14,316 nucleotides of DNA from CAZNMF01 sp035547155 (GCA_035547155.1 DASZVJ010000172.1:1-14316); one strand, 5' to 3'; numbered from the stretch's first letter, positions 1-7,450 are shown. Numbers and translations are program-made. The notes: a model not told the origin generated them from the sequence alone.

Positions 1-52
1 CGAGGCCAAGGCTGGCGAGCGAGTCGAGGAATTCTTGGGGGTAGGCAAACAC
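1..52 (-). CDS. possible 5' end of an unidentified gene, cut by the window edge
   Basis: On the minus strand a GTG at 52-50 opens a frame that stays open to the window edge and reads MFAYPQEFLDSLASLGL. The residues look like a plausible start of a globular protein, with mixed aromatics, charged residues and an amphipathic pattern. I do not recognise the family and no clear Shine-Dalgarno sequence precedes the GTG. The frame is also open upstream through the neighbouring repeat, so the start is a guess. If real, this gene lies downstream of ettA on the same strand. The alternative is that this is simply non-coding flank. Confidence 0.3.
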   Translation of the reverse strand, partial: MFAYPQEFLDSLASLGL

Positions 53-53
53 C

Positions 54-160
54 AGATCAGGTTCTCGGTTCTGGGTTCTCGGTTCTGCGTTCTGGTTCGC
101 GGTTCTTACTGTCGGACGCCGAACCCAGAACCGAGAACGGAGAACCTCAGAACCTGATCT
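54..160. repeat. inverted GGTTCT-rich repeat with 12-base perfect ends
   Basis: The ends are perfect inverted repeats: AGATCAGGTTCT at 54-65 and AGAACCTGATCT at 149-160. The left arm (60-107) is a degenerate tandem of a 7-base unit GGTTCT(C/G). The right arm (121-160) contains the complementary AGAACC units. In RNA from either strand this could fold into a long imperfect hairpin. It begins 15 bases beyond the ettA stop codon, so it could act as a 3'-end processing or termination structure for ettA. No T-tract is visible. No coding potential is convincing inside it. Confidence 0.75.
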
Positions 161-175
161 TCGTCTGTCGTGTTG

Positions 176-1849
176 CTACCGCATCAGCTTTCTATATTTG
201 ATCCGATGCGGCTGATCGGCGTCCGCGCCGAGGCGGCGCTTCTTGTCGGCCTCGTAGTCCTGGAAGTTGCCCGCGAACCACTCGACGTGGCTGTCGCCCT
301 CGAACGCGAGAATATGCGTCGCAATGCGATCGAGGAACCAGCGGTCGTGCGAGATGACGACTGCGCAGCCGGCGAAGTCGAGCAGCGCTTCTTCGAGCGC
401 GCGCAACGTGTCGACGTCGAGATCGTTCGTCGGCTCGTCGAGCAGCAACAGATTGCAGCCCTTCTGCAACAGCTTCGCGAGATGCAGCCGGTTGCGCTCG
501 CCGCCTGAGAGCGTGCCGACCTTGCGCTGCTGATCGCGGCCCTTGAAGTTGAACCACGACACATACGCACGGCCGTTGATCTTGCGTTTGCCGAGCACCA
601 GCTCGTCTTCGCCGCCGGTGATCTCGTCGAACACCGTGCGATCGGCCGACAGCGACTCGCGAGACTGATCGACGTAGCCGATCTGCACGGTCTCGCCGAC
701 CTTCAGCGTCCCCGCGTCCGGTTTCTCCTGCCCCACCAGCATGCGGAACAGCGTCGTCTTGCCCGCACCGTTCGGGCCGATGACGCCGACGATACCGCCG
801 GGCGGCAGCGTGAAGTCGAGATCGTCGATCAACAGCTGATCGCCGTAGCCCTTGCGCAGGCCGTTCGCTTCGACGACGACGCTGCCGAGGCGCGGGCCGG
901 GCGGAATGTAGATCTCGACGCGATCGATCTTCTCGACCGTGTCCTCGTTGAGCAGCTGCTCGTACGCGTTCAGACGCGCTTTGCCCTTCGCCTGGCGCGC
1001 GCGCGGCGACATCTGAATCCACTCGAGCTCACGCGCGAGCGTCCGCTGCCGCTTGGACTCCGACTTCTCTTCCTGCGCGAGCCGCTGCTGCTTCTGCGTC
1101 AGCCAGCCGGAGTAGTTGCCTTCCCACGGAAACGCGCGCGTGCGGTCGAGCTCGAGGATCCAGTTCGCCGCGTTGTCGAGGAAGTAGCGATCGTGCGTGA
1201 TCGCGACGACCGTGCCTTTGTACTCGTGCAGGAAGTGCTCGAGCCAGGCGACCGATTCCGCATCGAGATGGTTCGTCGGCTCGTCGAGCAGCAGCATGTC
1301 CGGCGACTGCAGCAGCAGCCGGCACAGCGCGACGCGGCGTCGCTCGCCGCCCGAAAGCGTCGTCACGTCCGCGTCCGGCGGCGGCAGCCGCAGCGCGTCC
1401 ATCGCGTGCTCGAGCTTCGAGTCGAGGTCCCACGCGCCGGCCGCCTCGATCGCGTCCTGCACCTTGGCCTGCTCCTCGAGGACCTTGTCCATCTCCTCGG
1501 GCGACAGCTCCTCGGCGAACTTCGCGTTGATCTCGTCGAAGCGCGTGAGCAGCGCGCGAATCGGCGCGACGCCTTCTTCGACGTTGCCGAGGACGTTCTT
1601 CGTGGCGTCGAGCGCGGGCTCCTGCGGCAGATAGCCGACGGTGTAGCCGGCCGACAGCGTCGCCTCGCCCTGATAGCCGTGATCGACGCCGGCCATGATC
1701 TTGAGCAGCGACGACTTGCCCGATCCGTTCGCGCCGATGATGCCGATCTTCGCGCCGTGGAAGAACGAGAGCCAGATGTCCTTGAAGACGACGGAATCGG
1801 GCGGATAGATCTTGCCCAACCCCTTCATGGTGTAGATGAATTGGGGCAT
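176..1849 (-). CDS. ettA: energy-dependent translational throttle protein EttA (ABC-F ATPase)
   Basis: EttA is a soluble ABC-F protein that binds the ribosomal E site and gates the first steps of elongation according to the ATP/ADP ratio. The product is 557 residues, close to the E. coli protein (about 555). It shows two complete ATPase domains: Walker A GANGSGKS (39-46), signature LSGGERRR (165-172) and Walker B with DEPTNHLD (189-196); then GPNGAGKTT (358-366), LSGGERNR (447-454) and DEPTNDLD (471-478). Both catalytic glutamates are present. The acidic helical insertion at about 100-150 is the 'arm' that marks EttA among ABC-F paralogues, and the basic linker lies at about 245-325. The start MPQFIYTMKG matches the family start. 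It lies 10 bases after the stop of the upstream exporter gene, so the two may be cotranscribed, although a TAGAAT box at the junction could give it its own promoter. Confidence 0.95.
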   Translation of the reverse strand: MPQFIYTMKGLGKIYPPDSVVFKDIWLSFFHGAKIGIIGANGSGKSSLLKIMAGVDHGYQGEATLSAGYTVGYLPQEPALDATKNVLGNVEEGVAPIRALLTRFDEINAKFAEELSPEEMDKVLEEQAKVQDAIEAAGAWDLDSKLEHAMDALRLPPPDADVTTLSGGERRRVALCRLLLQSPDMLLLDEPTNHLDAESVAWLEHFLHEYKGTVVAITHDRYFLDNAANWILELDRTRAFPWEGNYSGWLTQKQQRLAQEEKSESKRQRTLARELEWIQMSPRARQAKGKARLNAYEQLLNEDTVEKIDRVEIYIPPGPRLGSVVVEANGLRKGYGDQLLIDDLDFTLPPGGIVGVIGPNGAGKTTLFRMLVGQEKPDAGTLKVGETVQIGYVDQSRESLSADRTVFDEITGGEDELVLGKRKINGRAYVSWFNFKGRDQQRKVGTLSGGERNRLHLAKLLQKGCNLLLLDEPTNDLDVDTLRALEEALLDFAGCAVVISHDRWFLDRIATHILAFEGDSHVEWFAGNFQDYEADKKRRLGADADQPHRIKYRKLMR

Positions 1850-1859
1850 AGACGGACGG

Positions 1860-3791
1860 CTATTCTACTCGGCCGGCGGCGACGGGACGATTGGCCGACG
1901 CGCCCGCGGCGACGGCTTCGCGCGCGGTGAAGTCCTCGCCGGGATTGACGAACTGATCGTGCTCGAAGTTGTACTGCTTGTCGTAGAGCTGCCGGTAGCG
2001 GCCGCCGAGCGCGAGCAGCTGCGCGTGCGTGCCGCGCTCGACGATCTCGCCGTTCTCGAGCACCAGAATCTGATCGGCGCTGCGGATCGTCGACAGCCGG
2101 TGCGCGATGACGAACGTCGTCCGGCCGTGCCGCAGCGAGCGCAGGCCATCCTGGATCATTGCCTCGCTCTCGCTGTCGAGGCTCGACGTCGCTTCGTCGA
2201 GCAGCAGGACCCGTGGGTTCGCGAGGATCGCGCGCGCAATCGCGACGCGCTGGCGCTGGCCGCCCGATAGCCGGACGCCCCGCTCGCCCACGACCGTGTC
2301 ATAGCCCTTTTCGAACTGGTCGATGAACTCGTCGGCGTGCGCGATGCGGCTCACGCGCACGATCTCCTCGCGCGTCGCGTGCGGCGTGCCATACGCAATG
2401 TTCTCGGCGACCGTGCCGTCGAACAGGAAGTTGTCCTGGAGCACGACGCCGAGATGGCGGCGGTAGTCGGCGAGGCGCAGCGTGTTGAGATCGTGCCCGT
2501 CCACGCGGACGACGCCGGACAGCGGCCGGTTGAACGCCATCACCAGGCTGATGAGCGTGCTCTTGCCCGATCCCGACGATCCGACGAGCGCCGTCGTCGT
2601 GCCGGCCGGCGCCGTGAACGTGATGTGCTTCAGCACCGGCGCGCCGGGGTTGTACTCGAACGACACGTCCTCGAACGCGATGTCGCCCGCGATGTCGTCG
2701 ATCGCCACGCGCGTCGCGTCCTCGGCGTCCTCTCGCGTGGTGTCGAGCAGCTCGCGGATGCGATCGAGGCCGGCGAATGCCTCGCTGATCTGCGTGCCGA
2801 TCGAGGCGATCTGCACGATCGGTGCGGCCATCAATCCGGTGAACAGCAGGTACGCGAACAAGTCGCCGAGCGTCATCGTGCCCGCGACGATCGCGTGTCC
2901 GCCGAGCAGGATGATCACGATCCCGATCGCGCCGATGACGATGCTGGAGAACGCCGTCGTCCCGGAGACGCCGGTCATCGACTTCGCGACGTTGCGGAAG
3001 AGCTTGTGCGCGCCCTTGGCGAAGACGATGTCCTCGCGCTTCTCGGCCGTGTAGGTCTTGATGACGCGCACGCCGCCGAGCGACTGATTGAAGCGGCCGG
3101 TCAGATCCGCGTAGATCTTGCCGCGCTCGCGGAACAGCGGCCGCAGCGTCCGAAACGCGTAGCTCATCGCGCCGGCGAACGCGAACAGCACGAGCAGCGT
3201 GACGATCGTGAGCCGCCAGTTCAGATAGAGCAACGCGATCAACGCGAAGCCGGCCGTGACGAGACTGCCGGCGAGCTGGACGAGGCCGGTCCCGACGAGG
3301 TTGCGGATGCCCTCGGGATCGTTCATCACGCGCGAGATCAGCACGCCGGTCTGCGTCGTGTCGAAGTAACGCACGGGCAGGCGCATCACATGCTCTTCGA
3401 TGCGCCGGCGCATGTCGGTGATCGCCTTCTGCGCGGCGACGCCGAGAATCTGCGACAGGCCGAAGGACGTCGCGGCCTGGACGATGGTCGCCGCGCCCGT
3501 CGCGAGCGCGAGCCATGGCAGCAGATCCGTCCGTCCCTTCTGCAGCACGTCGTCGATGAAGAACTTCGACAGGCTGGGCAGGACCATGCCGGCCGCGCGG
3601 CTGATGAGCATCAGAACGAGGCCCAGCGCCAGGCGGCCGCGACGCGCCCAGATGAGCACGCGCGCTTCCTGCCAGGCGGCAGACCAGCGGATTTTCTTTT
3701 TCGTGTCCTTCGAGCCGGCCGTTGGCGCACTCGCGCGCGCGTGGCCCGAACGCTCGGCCTGATGAGAAGTGACTCCGGGATGCGTACGCAA
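1860..3791 (-). CDS. ABC transporter, fused permease and ATPase (type IV exporter, MsbA/multidrug-like)
   Basis: This is a half-transporter of 643 residues that would work as a homodimer in the inner membrane, exporting lipids, lipid A-type molecules or hydrophobic compounds. After a hydrophilic N-terminal tail of about 50 residues, a transmembrane domain runs from about 53 to 340. The nucleotide-binding domain follows: Walker A GSSGSGKST (404-412), Q-loop at about 452, signature LSGGQRQR (508-515), Walker B VLLLDEATSSLD (528-539) and H-loop AHRLST (563-568). The ATPase is intact. The start is a TTG at 3791. No ATG, GTG or other TTG is in frame before the first membrane helix, so the N-terminus is fixed mainly by lack of alternatives. 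The short C-terminal extension after about 605 is not typical of MsbA. The true substrate cannot be told from sequence, so no gene symbol is given. Confidence 0.9.
   Translation of the reverse strand: MRTHPGVTSHQAERSGHARASAPTAGSKDTKKKIRWSAAWQEARVLIWARRGRLALGLVLMLISRAAGMVLPSLSKFFIDDVLQKGRTDLLPWLALATGAATIVQAATSFGLSQILGVAAQKAITDMRRRIEEHVMRLPVRYFDTTQTGVLISRVMNDPEGIRNLVGTGLVQLAGSLVTAGFALIALLYLNWRLTIVTLLVLFAFAGAMSYAFRTLRPLFRERGKIYADLTGRFNQSLGGVRVIKTYTAEKREDIVFAKGAHKLFRNVAKSMTGVSGTTAFSSIVIGAIGIVIILLGGHAIVAGTMTLGDLFAYLLFTGLMAAPIVQIASIGTQISEAFAGLDRIRELLDTTREDAEDATRVAIDDIAGDIAFEDVSFEYNPGAPVLKHITFTAPAGTTTALVGSSGSGKSTLISLVMAFNRPLSGVVRVDGHDLNTLRLADYRRHLGVVLQDNFLFDGTVAENIAYGTPHATREEIVRVSRIAHADEFIDQFEKGYDTVVGERGVRLSGGQRQRVAIARAILANPRVLLLDEATSSLDSESEAMIQDGLRSLRHGRTTFVIAHRLSTIRSADQILVLENGEIVERGTHAQLLALGGRYRQLYDKQYNFEHDQFVNPGEDFTAREAVAAGASANRPVAAGRVE
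1862..1867 (-). promoter_or_regulatory. possible -10 box for ettA
   Basis: Read on the minus strand, TAGAAT lies 12 bases before the ettA ATG and overlaps the last codons of the upstream exporter gene. It would give a leader of about six bases. No good -35 is visible, so this is a weak inference from one hexamer. Confidence 0.2.
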
Positions 3792-3800
3792 ATCCCTTCA

Positions 3801-3806
3801 AGAATA
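3801..3806 (-). promoter_or_regulatory. possible -10 box for the ABC exporter gene
   Basis: TATTCT on the minus strand sits nine bases before the TTG start. The same hexamer is found in front of the rhomboid gene. Transcription would begin two or three bases before the start codon, giving a near-leaderless message. The AAGGG between them is too close to the TTG for normal Shine-Dalgarno spacing. No recognisable -35 was found. Confidence 0.3.
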
Positions 3807-3821
3807 CACGGCCTGCCGCCG

Positions 3822-3848
3822 GGCCCGCCTCGCCCGTTCGGGCGGGCC
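3822..3848. repeat. GC-rich inverted repeat in a divergent intergenic region
   Basis: Arms GGCCCGCC (3822-3829) and GGCGGGCC (3841-3848) are perfect complements around an 11-base loop. It lies between the start of the ABC exporter gene and the start of the metallopeptidase gene. It could be an operator or a folded 5' leader. It has no GTAG head, so it is not counted with the REP-like elements. Confidence 0.5.
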
Positions 3849-3900
3849 GCGCGCCGGCTTCGGCTATGCTGTCCGAGTTCCCCGCGAGGCGCCCTCCATC

Positions 3901-4992
3901 GTGACCACGCCAGAGCCCGATTCGCCGCCGGAGCCGCCTGCGGCAGAGCCCCCAGAGCCAATCGCGCCGGCGTCCACGATCCGCGAAGGCTGGGCGGATC
4001 TGCCCGACGAGGCGCTGCTGGATCTGCGCCTCAACGAGCTGGGCCTGACGATCGAGGGCAGCTGGCTCGAGCCGCGCATCGACGAGCTCTCTCGCGATCT
4101 CGCGGCACGCGGGTTGTCGTTCCGGCCGCACTACTGGCTCTCGGCCGAGTGGTTCACGCCGGACGGCGTTCCAGGCATCGCGATTCCCTTCTATCTCGCG
4201 CATCCGCGGCTGATGAAGCTCGAGCGCGCGCAGATGCTCGAAGTCGAAGGCGGCACGCCCGAGTGGTGCCTGCAGATTCTGCGGCACGAGGCCGGACACG
4301 CGTTCGACAACGCGTACGAGCTGCGGCGGCGCAGACGACGTGTGCGGATCTTCGGCAAGCCGACGGTCGAGTACCCGGACTTCTATCTGCCGAAGCCGTA
4401 CTCGAAGAGCTTCGTGCTGCACCTCGATTCCTGGTACGCGCAGAGTCATCCCGACGAAGACTTCGCGGAGACGTTCGCCGTGTGGCTCGCGCCGGACAGC
4501 GACTGGCGCGTGCGGTACGCGGACTGGCCGGCGCTGCGCAAGCTCGAGTACATGGACGAGCTGATGACGGAGATCGCGGGCCAGCCGCCGATCGTCGCGT
4601 CGCGGCGGCGCGTCGAGCCGCTCGAGCGCCTGCGCACGACGCTGCGCCGCCACTACGCGCGCAAGCGCGAGCACTACGGCCTCGAACACCCGAACTTCTA
4701 CGATCGCGACCTGCGGCGGCTGTTCTCGGCCAGCGACGAATACCGGCGCAATCGCAAGGCGTCACGCTTCATCCACTCGATCCGCCGCGACGTCCGTCGT
4801 CTCGTCGCGGAATGGACGGGCGCGTATCAGTACACGATCGATCGCGTGATCGAGGACATGATCGCGCGCGCCGAGCAGCTCGGGCTTCGCCTGAAGTATC
4901 CCGAAGACCGCACGAAGCTGGACTTCACGATGTTGCTGACCGTGCAGACGATGAACTATCTGCACTCGGGGCGGCATCGGGTGGCGTTGTAG
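3901..4992 (+). CDS. putative zinc-binding metallopeptidase (HExxH, gluzincin-like)
   Basis: The protein (363 residues from the GTG at 3901) carries HEAGH at 129-133, the zinc-binding and catalytic signature of metallopeptidases. A likely third ligand follows in DEDFAETFAVW, with E190 lying 57 residues after H133. This matches the uncharacterised 'putative zinc-binding metallopeptidase' family (Peptidase_Mx type), in which the HPDEDFAETFA block is conserved. The first 20 residues are acidic and proline-rich. No signal peptide or membrane helix is visible, so it is probably cytoplasmic. The frame is open back to 3769, but that longer version would overlap the start of the divergent exporter gene and reads as arginine-rich junk, so GTG 3901 is preferred. 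A basic region (about 190-280) and a helical C-terminus complete the protein. Substrate is unknown. Confidence 0.82.
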   Translation: MTTPEPDSPPEPPAAEPPEPIAPASTIREGWADLPDEALLDLRLNELGLTIEGSWLEPRIDELSRDLAARGLSFRPHYWLSAEWFTPDGVPGIAIPFYLAHPRLMKLERAQMLEVEGGTPEWCLQILRHEAGHAFDNAYELRRRRRRVRIFGKPTVEYPDFYLPKPYSKSFVLHLDSWYAQSHPDEDFAETFAVWLAPDSDWRVRYADWPALRKLEYMDELMTEIAGQPPIVASRRRVEPLERLRTTLRRHYARKREHYGLEHPNFYDRDLRRLFSASDEYRRNRKASRFIHSIRRDVRRLVAEWTGAYQYTIDRVIEDMIARAEQLGLRLKYPEDRTKLDFTMLLTVQTMNYLHSGRHRVAL

Positions 4993-5005
4993 GGGGGGCT
5001 GGACC

Positions 5006-5031
5006 GGGCGGCCACAAGGGCCGCCCCTACG
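5006..5031 (-). repeat. REP-like palindrome, copy 1
   Basis: Arms GGGCGGCC and GGCCGCCC enclose a loop ACAAG and are followed by CCTACG. Read on the minus strand the element starts with GTAG, the head tetranucleotide of REP elements. Together with the preceding three bases it is identical to copy 7 at 9955-9983. It lies 14 bases after the metallopeptidase stop, in a convergent junction, and could serve as a terminator hairpin for both sides. Confidence 0.85.
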
Positions 5032-5056
5032 CGGGCTACGGGCCGCAGGCTACGGG
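5032..5056 (+). repeat. CGGGCTACGGG-type mini-repeat
   Basis: Two GGCTACGGG units lie in this 25-base stretch. The reverse complement recurs at 7418-7442 with 23 of 25 bases matching. In both places it fills the spacer between two divergently oriented REP-like palindromes, so the spacer is conserved along with the palindromes. Confidence 0.7.
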
Positions 5057-5093
5057 CGACTCGTCGGCGCCACGTCGTGGCGATATCTCCGAT

Positions 5094-5120
5094 GTAGGGG
5101 CCGCCCCCCGTGGCGGCCCG
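5094..5120 (+). repeat. REP-like palindrome, copy 2
   Basis: GTAG at 5094 is followed by arms GGGCCGCC (5098-5105) and GGCGGCCC (5112-5119). Copies 1 and 2 point away from each other, with a 63-base spacer between their GTAG heads. The element ends 10 bases before the stop codon end of the convergent ChaN-like gene. Confidence 0.8.
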
Positions 5121-5129
5121 AGACGGGGC

Positions 5130-6021
5130 TCACTTGACCGTGAACACCGCCCAATCCGCTCGCTTGCGGAGATCCTTGTCGGGCTTCAGCGTGTCGAGGT
5201 TGTCGACGGGCAGCACCGTGATCACGACAATCTGCTTGCCCGGCAGGCGGCGGCGTGTGCGGGAGACCGTGCCGTCGCCGTAGTCGCTGTGGAACGAGCC
5301 GTTGATGCTGATGACCAGCGGCCGTTTGCCGCCAATCGATCCCGCCGCGTACGCCTGCGCGATCGACTCGGCCATCGTCTCGTCCTTCAGACATTGCGAC
5401 TCGTAGTAGCGCGTCAGCGTCGCCGCATCCATCGACGGCGCGTCCTTCTCGTGACCGGTCATCGCCTCGCGGAACCGATCGAAGTACGCGCCCTTTGGTG
5501 CGCAGTCGCGATCGTGCGCGAACCAGGCTTTCTCCGCGTCGGGCCGCGCATCGAGCGCGCTCATGCCCGACTTCGACACGGCCGCGGCGATGTCGCGCGG
5601 TACATTCGCGGCGACGATCGACCAGCTCTGCGCCAGCGCGAAGTCGACGAGCGGCTTGTAGTCGCGCGCGTACTGCGGCCACGGCCGCGCCTCGCTCAGG
5701 AACGCCGACTCCTCGATGTGGCCCATCGAGAAGTGCGCGAGCGGCTCCTGCACGTCGCGCTCGAACATCTCGAGCGACAGCACGACGTCGCCGCGCCGCC
5801 GCTGCACGGCCTCCAGCAGCTCGCGCTCGATCCGGTGCGTGTTGACGTTGTCGTGCTGCTCGCCGACGAAGACGACGTCGGCCTTCGCGACGGCCGCGGC
5901 CAGCGACTCGAAATCCGCAACGCGCTTCTGCGCGCTCGCGTACACGCGTTGCGGGACGTACGTCTGCGCCACAACGACGACGCTCGCGCCAGACACGGCC
6001 AGCGCGACCAGCAGCGCGCGG

Positions 6022-6032
<11 letters not shown>
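5130..6032 (-). CDS. ChaN-like periplasmic haem/cofactor-binding family protein
   Basis: The 300-residue product begins with a signal peptide (hydrophobic 6-22, likely cleavage after AQ at 22-23) and has no lipobox cysteine, so it should be a soluble exported protein rather than the lipoprotein seen for some ChaN members. Family motifs are GEQHDNVNTH (57-66), SLEMFERDVQ (86-95), ANVPRD (142-147) and NGSFHSDYGDG (244-254). These mark the ChaN/TIKI/EreA-like fold (Cofac_haem_bdg family). Campylobacter ChaN binds haem and is linked to iron uptake, while TIKI proteins are metal-dependent proteases, so the activity here is open. Its ATG overlaps the end of the upstream TerC gene by 11 bases, which implies translational coupling. 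Three cysteines (177, 214 and none in the signal region besides) are not in a known motif. Confidence 0.85.
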
Positions 6033-6741
<709 letters not shown>

Positions 6742-6758
6742 GGGGTCCGGCCCGTAGC

Positions 6759-6953
6759 TTATCCGACCTCCACCGATTCATGTCCGGGACATGTCAGGAC
6801 CGGCAGGCGCGGATACTTCGGATACGCGGGCTCGGTCCGCGCGCGGCCGCATTGCACGAAGCGGCTGCCGCGATCCGACATGACGACGCGCGCGTGGCGG
6901 CAGGTCGCGCAGAGTCCGGACGGTTGCTGCGTGTCGGGGCGATCGTTCATCAT
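6759..6953 (-). CDS. small four-cysteine protein, conserved-looking, function unknown
   Basis: This 64-residue protein starts with two consecutive ATG codons (6953 or 6950). It has CATC at 15-18, a third cysteine at 35 (FVQC) and a fourth at 55 (VLTC), separated by a PKYPRLPV segment. The pattern suggests a small zinc- or iron-sulphur-binding domain. I recall similar uncharacterised small proteins in other bacteria (CxxC, then RGSxF, then KYPxLPV), but cannot name a family. The frame is open much further upstream, but that part is the shadow of apaG on the other strand. It leads the operon with the TerC and ChaN-like genes, 17 bases before TerC, and its start codon is only six bases from that of the divergent apaG. 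A metal-binding accessory role for TerC is a guess from context. Confidence 0.72.
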   Translation of the reverse strand: MMNDRPDTQQPSGLCATCRHARVVMSDRGSRFVQCGRARTEPAYPKYPRLPVLTCPGHESVEVG

Positions 6954-6965
6954 GGCGTCATGTTC
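6948..6965. promoter_or_regulatory. symmetric start-codon junction of apaG and the divergent small gene
   Basis: The two ATG codons (6953 on minus, 6960 on plus) are separated by six bases. Six bases before each ATG lies a hexamer of the form NANNNT (CATCAT for apaG, GAACAT for the minus gene), the spacing expected of a -10 box in leaderless transcription. Each hexamer would overlap the other gene's first codon. The hexamers are poor -10 matches, so this is speculative. Confidence 0.25.
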
Positions 6966-7349
6966 ACGTCCGAGGCCACGACCCGCGGCATCCGCGTGGC
7001 GGTGGTGTCCGAGTATGCGCCGGGCCGCTCGCGTCCGCAGGACCAGCAGTGGTTCTTTCTCTACACGATCACGATCACGAACGCCGGCAGCGAAACCGTC
7101 CAGCTGCTCTCGCGCCACTGGATCATCACGGACGCCAACGGCGACGTCGAGGAAGTCCGCGGCCCCGGCGTCGTCGGCGAACAGCCGGTGCTCGAGCCGA
7201 ACGAGTCGTTCACCTACACGTCCGGCTGTCCGCTCTCGACGGGATTCGGCAAGATGGAAGGCACGTATCAGATGGTCACCGGCAGCGGCGAGCATTTCGA
7301 CGTGCAGATCGCGCCGTTCACGCTGAGCGAGCCGTATACGGTGCATTGA
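6960..7349 (+). CDS. apaG: ApaG (Co2+/Mg2+ efflux-associated ApaG-domain protein)
   Basis: The product of 129 residues is full length for ApaG (E. coli about 125). Conserved features include FFLYTITITNAGSETVQLLSRHW in the first half, then ITDANGD, GPGVVGEQPVLEPNESFTYTSGCPL and GTYQMV near the end. ApaG is a single fibronectin-III-like beta-sandwich domain. Mutants in enterobacteria are cobalt-resistant and the gene is linked to Co2+/Mg2+ efflux, but the biochemical activity is not settled. ATG at 6960 gives the family N-terminus; upstream codons in this frame belong to the opposite-strand small gene. There is no obvious Shine-Dalgarno sequence. Its promoter must lie inside or overlap the divergent small gene. 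The neighbouring TerC operon also suggests metal homeostasis. Confidence 0.93.
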   Translation: MFTSEATTRGIRVAVVSEYAPGRSRPQDQQWFFLYTITITNAGSETVQLLSRHWIITDANGDVEEVRGPGVVGEQPVLEPNESFTYTSGCPLSTGFGKMEGTYQMVTGSGEHFDVQIAPFTLSEPYTVH

Positions 7350-7384
7350 CGGTCTGCGGTCTGCGGTCGACAGACAACGGGCAG
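7350..7384 (+). repeat. GGTCTGC microrepeat after apaG
   Basis: Directly after the apaG stop there are about three 7-base units (GGTCTGC, GGTCTGC, GGTCGAC), and then CAGAC, which can pair with the GTCTG in the units. It resembles the short-unit repeats in other intergenic gaps of this window, but with its own sequence. Confidence 0.5.
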
Positions 7385-7410
7385 GGCGGGCACGGGGGCC
7401 CGCCCCTACG
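7384..7410 (-). repeat. REP-like palindrome, copy 3
   Basis: Arms GGGCGGGC (7384-7391) and GCCCGCCC (7398-7405) with a six-base loop are followed by CCTACG, so the GTAG head is on the minus strand. The arm sequence differs from copy 1 by a compensating pair of changes that keeps the stem intact. Confidence 0.8.
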
Positions 7411-7417
7411 ATTCGTA

Positions 7418-7442
7418 CCCGTAGCCTGTCGCCCGTAGCCCG
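7418..7442 (-). repeat. inverted copy of the CGGGCTACGGG mini-repeat
   Basis: The reverse complement of this stretch matches 5032-5056 at 23 of 25 bases. It again lies in the spacer between two outward-facing REP-like palindromes. Confidence 0.7.
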
Positions 7443-7450
7443 TCGCCGGT

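Noticed and set aside
2299..4689. A long minus-strand open frame of about 800 codons
   Set aside because: It is out of frame with the exporter and antisense to the metallopeptidase. The composition is that of a shadow frame, while the overlapping true genes have clear family motifs.
5006..5120. The palindromes as classical rho-independent terminators
   Set aside because: The stems are strong and well placed, but no T-tract follows on either strand, so they are listed as REP-like repeats with a possible termination role.
6962..7346. An N-terminal extension of the small four-cysteine protein opposite apaG
   Set aside because: The frame is open, but the residues are the mirror of apaG codons and have low-complexity Arg/Asp/Val composition. 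The cysteine-containing part has its own ATG pair.
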